DNA from: Psoroptes ovis | Taxonomy: Eukaryota; Arthropoda; Arachnida; Sarcoptiformes; Psoroptidae | Assembly (NCBI GenBank): GCA_002943765.1 | Contig: PQWQ01000002.1 | Location: forward strand, 1,116,001 to 1,180,000 | DNA length: 64,000 nt | Reading direction: 5' to 3' | Shown here: positions 1 through 12,300 of the stretch, one piece after another | Layout: the number at the start of each line of letters is the position of its first letter | How positions within the stretch are numbered: position 1 is the first letter of the stretch | Notes under the pieces: model-generated | Databases searched by the model: none | What the model was told of the DNA's origin: nothing | Seen by the model: the letters and a program-made list of their open reading frames with translations, nothing else | Made by a program: the position numbers and the translations under genes

Positions 1-60
1 TGAATATGAGTAAAAATGTTCAGTTAGATACATATTATTGTAAATAGTATACTCTGATTT

Positions 61-63
<3 letters not shown>

Positions 64-93
<30 letters not shown>
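64..93. repeat. Poly(T) tract of 30
   Basis: This homopolymer lies in the Rim intron just past the exon 11 donor; on the Rim strand it is poly(A). It is the longest pure run I noted in the window. Other pure runs of 21-22 are at 7466-7486 (A), 41508-41528 (A) and 42218-42239 (T). Confidence 0.9.
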
Positions 94-94
<1 letters not shown>

Positions 95-145
95 AGAAAT
101 GAAAATAACTAATGACATTGTATTACAATATAACACAAAACTTAC

Positions 146-317
146 GTAGCAGTTAATGATGAACTTTCACCTGAAACACTACCTTCGCCATCAGATGATA
201 AACTACTATATTGTTTAACTAAATGTCGTACTTCATCCGGCAATACTTCTTCACTTCGATGCACAGAAAATGATGTTGTTTGTTTATTTTTACGAAAACC
301 TAATCGTTTTTTAGTTC
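146..317 (-). CDS. Rim: Rim exon 11: segment just before C2B
   Basis: This short exon encodes LGFRKNKQTTSFSVHRSEEV then LPDEVRHLVKQ and SSLSSDGEGS. It aligns with the vertebrate RIM stretch resembling STVQRSTETGLAVEMRNW and ending ESTDGS, directly upstream of C2B. Two acceptors fit the phase-1 end of exon 10: TTAAAG at 318-323 (exon from 317) and GATTAG at 300-305 (exon from 299). The second is the more usual acceptor. The donor is AC|GTAAGT at 144-145, leaving phase 2. The next exon lies left of the window. Confidence 0.8.
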
Positions 318-3300
318 CTTTAATTTTTTTGTAAAATTTGCGATTTCGATTCAAATTTTTTTTTCATATATTGAAATTTATTTTGTAGAAATTTTCATTT
401 CAACCGAAAAATTGAAATTAAAATTGTTATATTTGTGAAAAAATAAAAATCAAATTATTAGCCAAACTATATTAATATTATTGATAATAATAATAATAAG
501 TGTAACAATAGTTACACAGATACGAAAACTAAAATAAACATTATAAATTTTTGATCAAGCAGGATATAATTTTTAAATTGAAATTTTTTTTCTTCATTTT
601 TGAAAATGATGATGAAGAAGAAAAAAATTTTCAATTTAATCTAATTTAATTTCTATCTATCTATTCGGAATTTATTTGATACTATAAAATAAGCACACTA
701 AAATAGACAGGAAAAACACATACACACACACGCAGAAAGCTAATAATTTGTTGGCAAATATGGCAATAAATAATAATAATAATAAAATTGAAAATAATGA
801 TGAAAAATGCCTTCAGAATATTTTTTTTTTTTTGTCTGACTAAATTAAAAATTGGAATTTAGAAGCGAAATGAAAAGAAAAAATTTCAAACAAATAACAA
901 GCATCAATGGATTTTGACAATAATAATAATGATTACAATGAATATTCATTCACAAAAGGAATGTAGAAATGTTTCTCCTACACACACAGGATGAATTGTG
1001 ACAAAATATTCTTGTCAAAGCTAAACTAAATTGTTTTAAATGTAAATGTTATGTTTTGATTATTGACAACGAATCGAATTGAATGTAATGAAAATTTATT
1101 GGTATTCTATTTCGATTCTGTTTTGAATTTTTTTTTTTCTTTTATTTTTGATCCATGGGAATATTAAAATTTTCTGATACACAGTCGAGATGTTTGCGCA
1201 TATATCCCCCCATGAATGTGTTGACGGAAAGAAGAAAATATATTTCTTATTTTGATTAAATTGAAAAATATTTATTTATTTATTTTTCTTTTCCTTTTTT
1301 TACATCACGTATTCTGTCTATCTGTCTATATGTAAAGCAGTGAAAAATTTCATTTAAATTGACAAATAAACGAGACAGCTACAACAAAAACAACATCAAT
1401 GACAAACTACATCAAACATTGTTGACAAGTGAATAAGAAACGAATAATTTTGCATACGAATAATTTTTGATAAGGAAAAAAAACAAAATGATAAACAACC
1501 TTAAAACAACAACAATTACAATAAAAGTAAACATTCATTAAACATTAGATTCTGTTTATTCATTTGCTATTGGACGAATTGAATGCAATGTTTGATAATA
1601 ACAATTGATGAGTAATAAGAGAAATGATAATTCTTATTTCAAAAAAATAACGAAACAAAAACATGCAATAATCGAGAATTCTTGAAATATTTTTTTTTTC
1701 ATTTTCATTATGTTTGATCCTTTTTTTTTCTTTTCCCTGTTATTTAATATCTCAAATTTCTCATTTACAATTCTATATTTCAATATATACTTATTCTTCC
1801 CTATATATGTGCTTATTTCAAATTTCAAGATCTATCGATTTTCGACATATGAATAAATCATTAATTGTAATAAATTTTTATTCATTTTCTGTATATCTTT
1901 CGTTTTTTTCATTCATTTCAAGTAAAAAAGCAATGAAATATATTGAAATAAATATAAATATAAATTTCATTGCATTATCAGTACATTTCCATCGAAAAAT
2001 AATCGATAAATTTTTCTTTTTTCATTTCGGTGAAATATTTTTCTCAATTCTTTATATTTTTCATTGGCCAAAATTTGGCTGACATTCTTTTGAGGAAAAA
2101 TGGCGAAAATGGCAAAGAATTTTTTGGAAACACATAGAAAAAAACCTTGACATTTAAAAAATTGTGAATTGAAATTTTATATGTGTCTGTGTGTATGTAT
2201 AGTAGATAGATATTTGAATATAATCATTATTCTAATATTTTTATTTAAAAGTTTTATTATTAATATTTATTTTTTTTCTCCTTTGAAATTTCCGACAAAG
2301 TTTATATCTATTTATTTTGATATGAATCATAACATTTATTTAATGAATTTCAAAATATGAATTTCAAATTTTTGTTTTTTTTTTTAATATTTTCATTAGC
2401 AATCAATGTGGCGCGATCAAAGGTTGTAGTAATAATAGTGGAAATTGTAAATGAATGTAATGATAATAAATAAAGATAAATAAAAATATTTCAAAGCCAA
2501 AGCAAATATTTAAAAGGAAAATATGAAATAGATAAATGAAATGAATAAAAACAAAAACACAAATAAATGTGTGTACAAACAAAACATGTCAAAATATTAA
2601 ATTGAAATCAAAAACAAATCATACAAACACAAACATAATGAATTTGATTTCAAGTGAATTTGCTTTCTATTTTTGTAAAATGCATTCAATTTCATACTAA
2701 AAAAAAAACTAAAACTAAATATTATTAAATTAATTCTCTAAAAAAATAACAACCAAGCAAACATGAACCAAAATTCTCATACCGAAAATAAAATTACACC
2801 TACCTGAAACACTAAGTTGTGATGAACTTTGACTTTTCTTCGTCAATCCTGATTGTTGTTGTTTTTTTGTTTTAATCGGTTTACCATCTGAATCAATTTG
2901 TGGTGCATTCAATGTTGATGATGATGTTGTACCGAACAGATCATCGATACTAAAATCACAATTAGCATTTAATTGTTCCATCATTTTATCAATTTGATCG
3001 GCCATCGATGTACTACCATCACCACCACCACCGATTGGCACATCAGAAAAGCTCGATTCTAAACATTTATCTTCTTTTGAACGTTCACTTAATGAACGTG
3101 CAACTGCTAATGCATTTCTAGATGGATGTGGTGGATGTTCAGGTGCTGAAAATTGTTGTCCACGATGACCAGTAAATTCACTATATGTTGAACATGAAAA
3201 ATATGGTGTTTTTATTATTTGTGACATTGATGGTGGTCGTTGTTGTGGCCGATTCGGTTGATATAAACGTTGATGTTGTTTTTGTTTTTCCAACATTGTC

Positions 3301-6300
3301 ATCATTGAATTAGAACGTTGACGTTGTTGTTGTTGTGATGTTGATAATTGTGTCGATGATGAAGTTGATGATGATGATAATGATGAATTTTTAGAATTCG
3401 TTGTTGAATGTAGTTTATTCGATGAAGATGTGGATGATGATGATGACAACAATTGATTGTTACAAAAATATGAATTAGTAGCCAAACGTGGATTCATTTT
3501 TTCAATTTTTTTAAAATTAAAATTTTGAGTTTGAAGTTAAAACAAAGCAAAAAATAAATGAAATTTTAATAAAAATATTTTTCAAGCAAAAAAATTATAC
3601 AAAGTTTAAATTGAAAATGAATTGCGCCAAAAAAAAAAAAAATATTTTCACTTCTATTTTCATGTTCAAAAAAATGAAAAAAGTTTCAATTTCAAATATT
3701 TAAAAAATACTCGAACACTTTTATCGATTTTTTTTGAGAGAACAATGGGGGGGAAAACAGACGAAAGAATTTGCATAAATTTCAATCAAAAGAAAAAAAG
3801 AAAAGAAATGAATCAAATTCCAAAAATAACTTGACGCGAATTCAAAAAGCAACAGTAACGATCGGGAAAATCTTGCGTCAGTTTCTATGATTATAAGATA
3901 ACAATAACAACAATAATAACCACTAATAATAATTGTGTTTAGGCCGAAAATAGAGATGAAGAAAATTGAAAATTTTCAAAAGATTCAAAATTTGGAAAAA
4001 TGAAACAAAAAATTCAAATAATAATATGAATAATATGAACCACCCATAATATTATTGAATTTTTGGTTTTCTTTTGGGGAAATTGAACAATGTTTTTCAT
4101 AATCAAAATTTGATTATAAACTAATTTGAATGAATTGAATTCAATGAATGGAGAAAATATTTGAATATTATTCAATGAACAAGTAAACAAATTTCATATA
4201 AAAACAAATTCACGATTCAAAAGATCATTGAAGATAATCGCCAGAAAAATATTAATATAATCAAAGTTATTCACATATTCACAACTGTCAAACGACGACA
4301 ACACATTGTTATGATCATGATCATCATCAGTTATGAATAAATGTATTCAAATTATTGACCAAGAAATTGGAGAAATTGGAAAAGAAAAAATATTGATTGA
4401 ATAATGAATATTTTCAAATAGAGAAAATAGGAAAAAAAACTTTGACATTCATGATTGAAATTGATCGAAAAAAAGCGAAATCATTGTTCAGTGTGTTTGA
4501 GTATGAATGTTCATACACATTCTTTGATTATATCGATTGGATTCAAATACAATATAGAATTTAATAATGATGATGATGATGATGATCGCAGTGTTTGATG
4601 ACGACAATGTAATACTACAATACAAGTAATATATTAGAATTGAAAAAAAATATCAACAACAACAACAACAATAATACCGACGACAAATGATTGAAATATT
4701 TGTATTTCACTTTGTGAATATCACCCGATTTCAAAACGAAAAAAATAAATAAATAAACAAGAATTTCAAAATTAAAATTTGAAATTAAATTTATATATCT
4801 TTCTTTGAATGATTCTCGTATGATGATAGTGATAATAATAATAATAATAAAACTATATCTCTAAAAACATGTCATACAAAATCAAATACAAATTCTAAAT
4901 TGAAAAAAAAATTGAAGAAAAGGGATATATATTATTTCTTGAGCATTTTTTTTCTCTACATTTTATTCACAGTTTGATTGTGACAGAATCAAAAACAAAA
5001 TTAAATAAACGGACTTGCACCGTGAAGAAACTGTATTATTATTATTATTATTTATTATTATTATTGTTATTTTATGTGTGTGTATTAATATAATAATAAT
5101 AATAATAACAACAAGAATATTCCTGTTTTTTTTTATTATTTTCGTTTTCTTGCTTATTATATATTAGAAACCTGTATATTTTTATAATAAAAATTCTGAG
5201 AATGATTCAGACTAAGACTAATAACGACAAAGATTTGAACAAAAGATTTTGTTCGGCGCTGTATCGTCGTCGTCGTCGTCGTAGTTGATGTCAATATAAT
5301 GATGTAATGGACATTAAATTTCATATTAAAATTCAATTTTTTTCCTCTGTTTTCATATCTACTGCCAATCATATACACAGGCGCAGTGATTTAGGGCATC
5401 TTTTTTAATCATTTTTTTTTTCATTACTTGGTTCAAAAACAGTCAAAACAATATGAATATAATTCCGATCATTTCATTCAATCATATACGATTCTCTTGC
5501 TGTAGGGGAATATCATATAATGAAAAAATTCCATCAAATAAAAATGATGGAAAATGATTTTTTTTCTCCAAGCAAATTCATTTACATAATTCATTATGAA
5601 TATAGAGAATTTGAATTAATCAATCATTGAACAGAGCTAAAAAAATGGATCTATTGCAATAATAATTTGTTCAATCAATTTTTGATTTGTTTATACAATA
5701 AATAACAATGATAATAATAAATCAAACAATTAAAATTATTAGCAGAATTCTTTGCATGAATTTTTTTCCATTATTTGCTTTGTAAATAATGAAAAATTGG
5801 CCATCGTTATCATGATGCAAACACATATGTGTGCGCATCATTCATTATTTATTCAAATAAAGATGTTTAAATAGAATCAAGGAATGATTAATATCAATTT
5901 TTTTTTGTTTTGATAAACAATTTTCAATTTGTGGTTTTGTTTACCAAAATCGTATTCAGTGTAATCTTTGAATTTATTGTAAACAATAACCCACGCACAC
6001 GCACACAAGAAAAACAAATAAACGGGTCAAATTAATCAATCATGTCGAAATGATTGAAAGAGAAAAAAAATCCAACGAAAATTTAAAAAATATTTAGCTT
6101 AAAAATGGTACATCTAATTATAAATCAATTATTGTATTATTGTAAATTAGTGGCCATTTTTGTTGTTTGTTGTTGACGAAAAATTGTCTGTTTTTGACAT
6201 GTAAATAATGCTGTGATGGCAATTTTTCAATTACAAATGTTTGTTTGGCAAATAAAAATGACCACAAACGTTGAAACATTAATTTTTAATTAGCCGAAAA

Positions 6301-9300
6301 TGTTAAGAAAAACGTAAAACTTTGATAGATGAACCATTTTCAATTTTTTTTTTTCATTTTCCAATGAAAAAAAAAGATGGCGCGAAATATTTGTATTGAA
6401 AAAATTTAAATTTTTTGTAACTTAGAAACGAGGGCGCCATCTGCTAGGCGAGAATCTAATCACTAAAAAATTATTTTCAATTTGAATTTCAATTTAAAAA
6501 TTAAATTTGAAATCTGATTATAAAATCATAAGATTTGCGAGAGAAAAAAAAAACAAAATTGAAAAATTGATTAAACTGTGATGATGAAGAAAGATAAAAA
6601 CTAATTAATCAATATTTTATCGATTGAATCAGTGATATCGATCATTTATCAGAATTATGTCCTAAAAAAATAAAAATAAATGAAAATTGATTCAATTTTG
6701 TCCCAAAGAATCTTGTAAATTTGGCCATCTTCATTTCATTTTTATTCATTTCAATTCAATATTATTTCATTAATTAATTTATTTGAGAGATATATGAGAT
6801 CTCAAGTTTTTTTTTCTGTACATTTCTTTGATCATGTTTCATTCATTGATGATGATGATCATATATATTTGTCATATTTAAATTGATTCAATGATCATAA
6901 TCATATTAATAATGATAATGATATCGATCGTAATGAGAGGAAAAAAGAAAAAAATAAAGAGAAAATCAAGTCTAAAAAACAAAAAAATCAATTCAATCGG
7001 AATAAGTATGATTAAAAATCTTCATCATTAGAAGACTTGAAATTTTTCATTTCATGATTTTGACCAGAAAAAAAATGAATGAAATGAAAAAAAAATGAAA
7101 TCATGGTCCAAGTTCTCGATATAAATAATGAATGAACGAAAAGAAAAATATGAAAAGAAAAAAAAAAATACACACACCCACACATACATACACGAAATCC
7201 AATGAAAAATTCTAAAAAACTAGAGAAATATCTTCGAAATCATACTGGTGAAATTGTTGGTGAAATAAGAAACTTGAATTTCTGGAAAAAACATGAACTA
7301 AAGATTCATATTTCTCGAATGGAACATTTTCTTTCAATTCTTTTGTTTGTTTGTCGAAAAAATTTTTCTAAAGAAAATTTGATCAAATCTTGGAAGAATA
7401 AAGAAAAAAGGAACGACGGAATGAAAATCAAATCAACGAATTCATTTGAACAAGGACTTTTCTTCAAAAAAAAAAAAAAAAAAAAATCGGTATCAACAAA
7501 GTTAAGAAACACGGAAAAATACAAAATTTTTCTACCGAAAAAAAATGAAATAAAATAAATAAAAATCATTCAGTCATTAAGCGACAGAATTTGAAAAATG
7601 AAAATTGCTACAAAAATCAAGAGAATCGAAGAGTTTCTTGGCAAAAGAAGAGGGAAAATTAGCAAGAAAAAAAATCGATAGATGAACAACAATAAAATGG
7701 AAACGAAAAATGAAACATTTTTGAAAAACAAAGGACTGAAAGGACTGAAAAATTGAATTTTTTCACGTTTGAATTGAATTTCGAGAAGAAATTTTTTCGA
7801 ATGAAATCATAATGATGATGATGATGATGATTTGTACAATGTACAGAATGTATAGAATTGTATAAAGCAAAGAATGATTCGGACGAATATTTTTAAATTG
7901 TACAATTCTTTGTTTTTAGAGAAAAACAATTCAAACGAAAAGAAAAGAGGAAAATAATTCTCAAAAATTCAAATAATCATAATCAAAATTATAACAAAAT
8001 TTTTTCAATTCTTGAAATTCAATTGAAAATTTTGTTATAATTTCAAGCGAGTAAATGCGGGAGACAAAAAAAAATCAATTCCTTAGTGTTTTGTAATTCA
8101 AAAAAAAAAAAAACAAAAAACAAAAACAAAATGATTGTAATTTTCGACAGATGTTTTAAACAATTTTTGTAAAAACAAAAAGCTTTTAATGATATAATTG
8201 AATTAGTTTCACAGTTTTCTCCAAACACTAAGAATCAATATTATTTTCTAATGTATTTTTAGTCATAGAAATATGATGATTTTGATTATGATTTTTTTAC
8301 TTTGAATGAATTTTGATTTGGAAAATTTTTGTCAAACAATAAGTGATTTAATAAAAAAATAATAATAATTTAAAACGATGAGCAGCATTGATGGAATATG
8401 ACAAAACACCGAAAACCTAAGAATCAGTGATTATGAATCACAGAATCATTTTACAGAATACAAAATCAAAATTCATGATTTCTGAGCAGCAGAATAATCA
8501 TAAGACTTGGGGATTTTCTCTTTTCGTTTTTTTTTCGTTATTCTGACCCGAAACACTCGGGATTAACGTACTTCTCTTATTCAATTATTTGATGGAATTC
8601 TTTCATTCTTTGATTCGTTTGCTTTTCTTATGCTTATGTTTATTGAAAAATAATTATTTTTGCATTTCATTTCGACTGTCAAACATTCATTTTCTTTTTT
8701 AATTTTCATTTGAATAAAAAAGAAAAAAAAATATTCATTATTTGAAAATTAAAGAATAGCAAACATAATCATTAATCCATCCATCAACTATCAGAAAATT
8801 CAATGAAATTTTCAATGATTGTGATTATGATTGTCATTTTTTTTCTTTTTTTTCAATATAAATCAAATAATTCAAATAATGATTATAATAATAATAATAA
8901 TGATAATTTCAACTCTTTGATGGAAATGAAAATTAACGAAATTTCCAATTTTTTTTTCATTTTCAAATTTTCTTATTTCACTGGTTCAAAAGAAGGAAAC
9001 CCCATTAATGGATTTTCATTTTTCTGCTTTTTCCTCTCTCTCTCTCTCTTTCTGCATCTCTCACTTGAATACACATTTAAATGTATTAAGAAATGAAGGA
9101 AAAAACATAAGTAAATGAATAGTCAGAATAATAATGATGAAATGGAAAGCCGAAAGTATTCAAAAGGAAGAAGGAATTTATTCGATTTATTCATTCATTC
9201 TTTTTCATTTATTCATTTTCAAATATATACAAACAAATTTCATAAATAAATAAATAAAAACCCAGAATAAAACCGAAAAAAATGTGAAATCTAAAGCAGC

Positions 9301-12300
9301 AGCAGCAGCAGCAGCAGAAACTACAACAATAACAATACCAAAAAAAACTCCATTAAAACATTTAACTTTTTTTTTATTTTTATTTTTATTCTGAGCAAAT
9401 GAACACACATAGACCATCACCACCAACAACAACACAATCATTACCACCAGTGATAATATCGTTATCGTTATTATTATTATTATTATTATTACTATTATCA
9501 TCATTTTTATCATTATCATCGAATCAAGAATAAAATTGCATTGATGATGATAAAAGAAAAAACAGTGATGATGGAAATTATCAAATAGAATTATGGAATG
9601 AATGAAGGAAAAGTTCATTTCCCATGAAATGAAATTCAAGAAAAAAAAACCATGGATGAATGAGAAATGAATATATTTGAACGACGATATGAAAAATACA
9701 ATGAAATTTGAATTGAATTTTTCGGATGATGGGAAAAAATTGTGGAAATTTTTCCATCAATTTCTGGTGTTTTCAACAAGATAAAACATCATCATCATCA
9801 TCATCATCCATATGAAAACAATGGAAAAAAAATTTTCGCGATTGTTTTTCTTCGTTTCACAAATATGATAAATAGCTTCCAAGTTTCGGGCCTGAGCTTC
9901 GTTTGGCCATGCATGAATTTTTTTTGAACATATTGATATAAGCTTGGATTCGGTTAGGGGCCGGATCTTTTTCATATTTTTTTTATATTCCAAAGAATAT
10001 AATGAAAAAGAAAAGCAAACAATGGAAATTTTCGAGGAAAAAATCGGAAAAAAAAATTTTCGAAAAAAAAACAATTCAAGTTTCGCCCGATAAATCTTTA
10101 AGGATTTTTTTTTTGTTTGGTCGTCTTTGATCAAACCATTAATGTATTATTTAAGGTCAAATTATTATTATTATTATCATGAGCTATTCAATGCGGCTAA
10201 ACAATTGAAAAATTGAAGAATCGATTCGCCGAAATTTTTTTTCATTGTTCATAATAATAAAGAATAATAATAATGGTGAATGATAAATGAATGATAAATT
10301 GATTGAATGGTGCGAGAAATGAAGATTTTCTTTCTATTTTTCGGGAAAATTTCTTTGAAAAATAAATTTGAAAGGAAAAGATAGTGACAAACATATAATT
10401 TAGGGAGAGAGAAATAGAATAAAATTTCAATGAAGAAAAAATAAGGGACAAAATTTTTCTCAAAATTTTTGCCGGCAAAAATAAACAAAATATTTATATT
10501 TATGAATGTGTATGTATGTGATTGGAATTGTTAATCGATGTGTATTGCTTTATTTAATATTAACTAAATAGCTAGCCTGTATACCCTTTTTGAATACAAT
10601 GCGCAAAAACTATTACTATAGAAAAATAAAATTACATCAATCAAAATAATTGGACCCCGAGAAAAAAAAGGAATGAAAAACGGAGAATTAATGAAACCAA
10701 ATAAATGGAGAAAAAAATGAGATTAAATGAAATATTATCATGTACATAAATCGTCAATGTGAATGGACGAAATGAAAAAACATATACATTGAAACAAAAA
10801 CAAACGAAAAATATGCTTCAAATATTTTTAATATTGTTACAATAAATTCCAATAATCATAATAATAATGATGATTATTAGAAAAAAAAATCGAATGATAA
10901 TAATAGTAATAATTATCAATGTGATTATTATTCTAGAATGGATTATTATTATTATTGAATATTAATAATAATGATAACAATAATAATAATAATAATGATG
11001 ATGATGATGATAATATTATAAATATTTGATAATGATTGTGTGCACAATAAATTGAGTAATCATTATATGAAACGATAAGAAAAATGAAATAAAATGAATC
11101 GATGATAATTTCTGAAAAAAATATTTCATTTTGAATTAGAAATAAAGATATGGATCTTTTCTTTTACGAATGGATATGAAAAACTGCAGAAGTATTCATA
11201 CGATTCTTGTTATATGAGAATGAAAATCGGTATAAAAATGAAAATAAGAAATAAATTACAAATAATAATCATGGCGGCATGTGTGGCTGCACAACTACTT
11301 GAAAGCACATGATAATTCAATATGATGATGCTAATTCAATAATTATCATTATTATTCAATGAAAAATAATTCAATTATTCTATTTCTTAGGATATTTCTT
11401 TGCAACATTCTTGATTATTATTATTATTATCAGCATCATCATAATTCACACATTGTAATTAATTGAAAAAAATAGAATATATCAAATAATAATCATCATC
11501 ATCATATATTATGATCATGTGTAATTATTTCGAAATCAAGAATCCGAGAATTCATTTGTAAATTTCGATTATGAATGGTAAATTTTCGAAAGAGATGAGA
11601 ATATAAGAAATAAACCTCCAAGAAAGTATAATCAAATAATTCACGTTCATCATGTTGATGAACTATGAAGAAAATTATGAATTTAATGACAAAATTAAAA
11701 GTAAATCAAACGTTTTTGTTAACTTGATCATCATCATAATCGTTAAAGTTATCAAATAGGAGAAAAAGTTAAATTGATCAATTAAGTTTCATAGCTTAAA
11801 TCAATTATTGAAATGAAAAAAGAAGAAAAGAAATTTGATTCAATTCTATTCAATCATTCATTTGATTATTCGTGATCATTAATTCAACAAGAATGTTCAG
11901 AGATTTGAAATGAAACTTTTTTTTGGGGAGAAAAAATTTCACCAATTCATAAATTCATATTCATTCATAATAGAATGGAATCTGAATGAAGAATACCAGA
12001 TAAAATCAAAACAAAAAACGATGAAAACAATAATTCAACAAACATAAACTTTGAAAATGAAAATAAAAATTTCAAAAAAAAACTTTTTTGGATTTCATTT
12101 GTTCAAAAATCATAATCATTACTATCATTGAATGAATGAATTTTCATTAAAAACAAAACACAATAAAACAAAAACTTTTTATGAATAAAGCCAATAGAGC
12201 AAGATGATATTATTGATGAAATTATTCAATTTTCACAATAAATGGGAAAATAATTGTAACATTTGAAAGAATATGTATGATAATGATGAAAAATTAAAGT

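Noticed and set aside
7202..7558. Plus-strand open frame of 118 codons in the Rim intron
   Set aside because: Lys-rich translation that depends on a 21-base poly(A) run, overlapped by an equally long minus-strand frame, with no recognisable domain.
9205..9639. Minus-strand frame of 144 codons with Ile, Val and Ala runs
   Set aside because: It is a translation of TTA/CAT and CAG microsatellites; hydrophobic runs come from the repeats.
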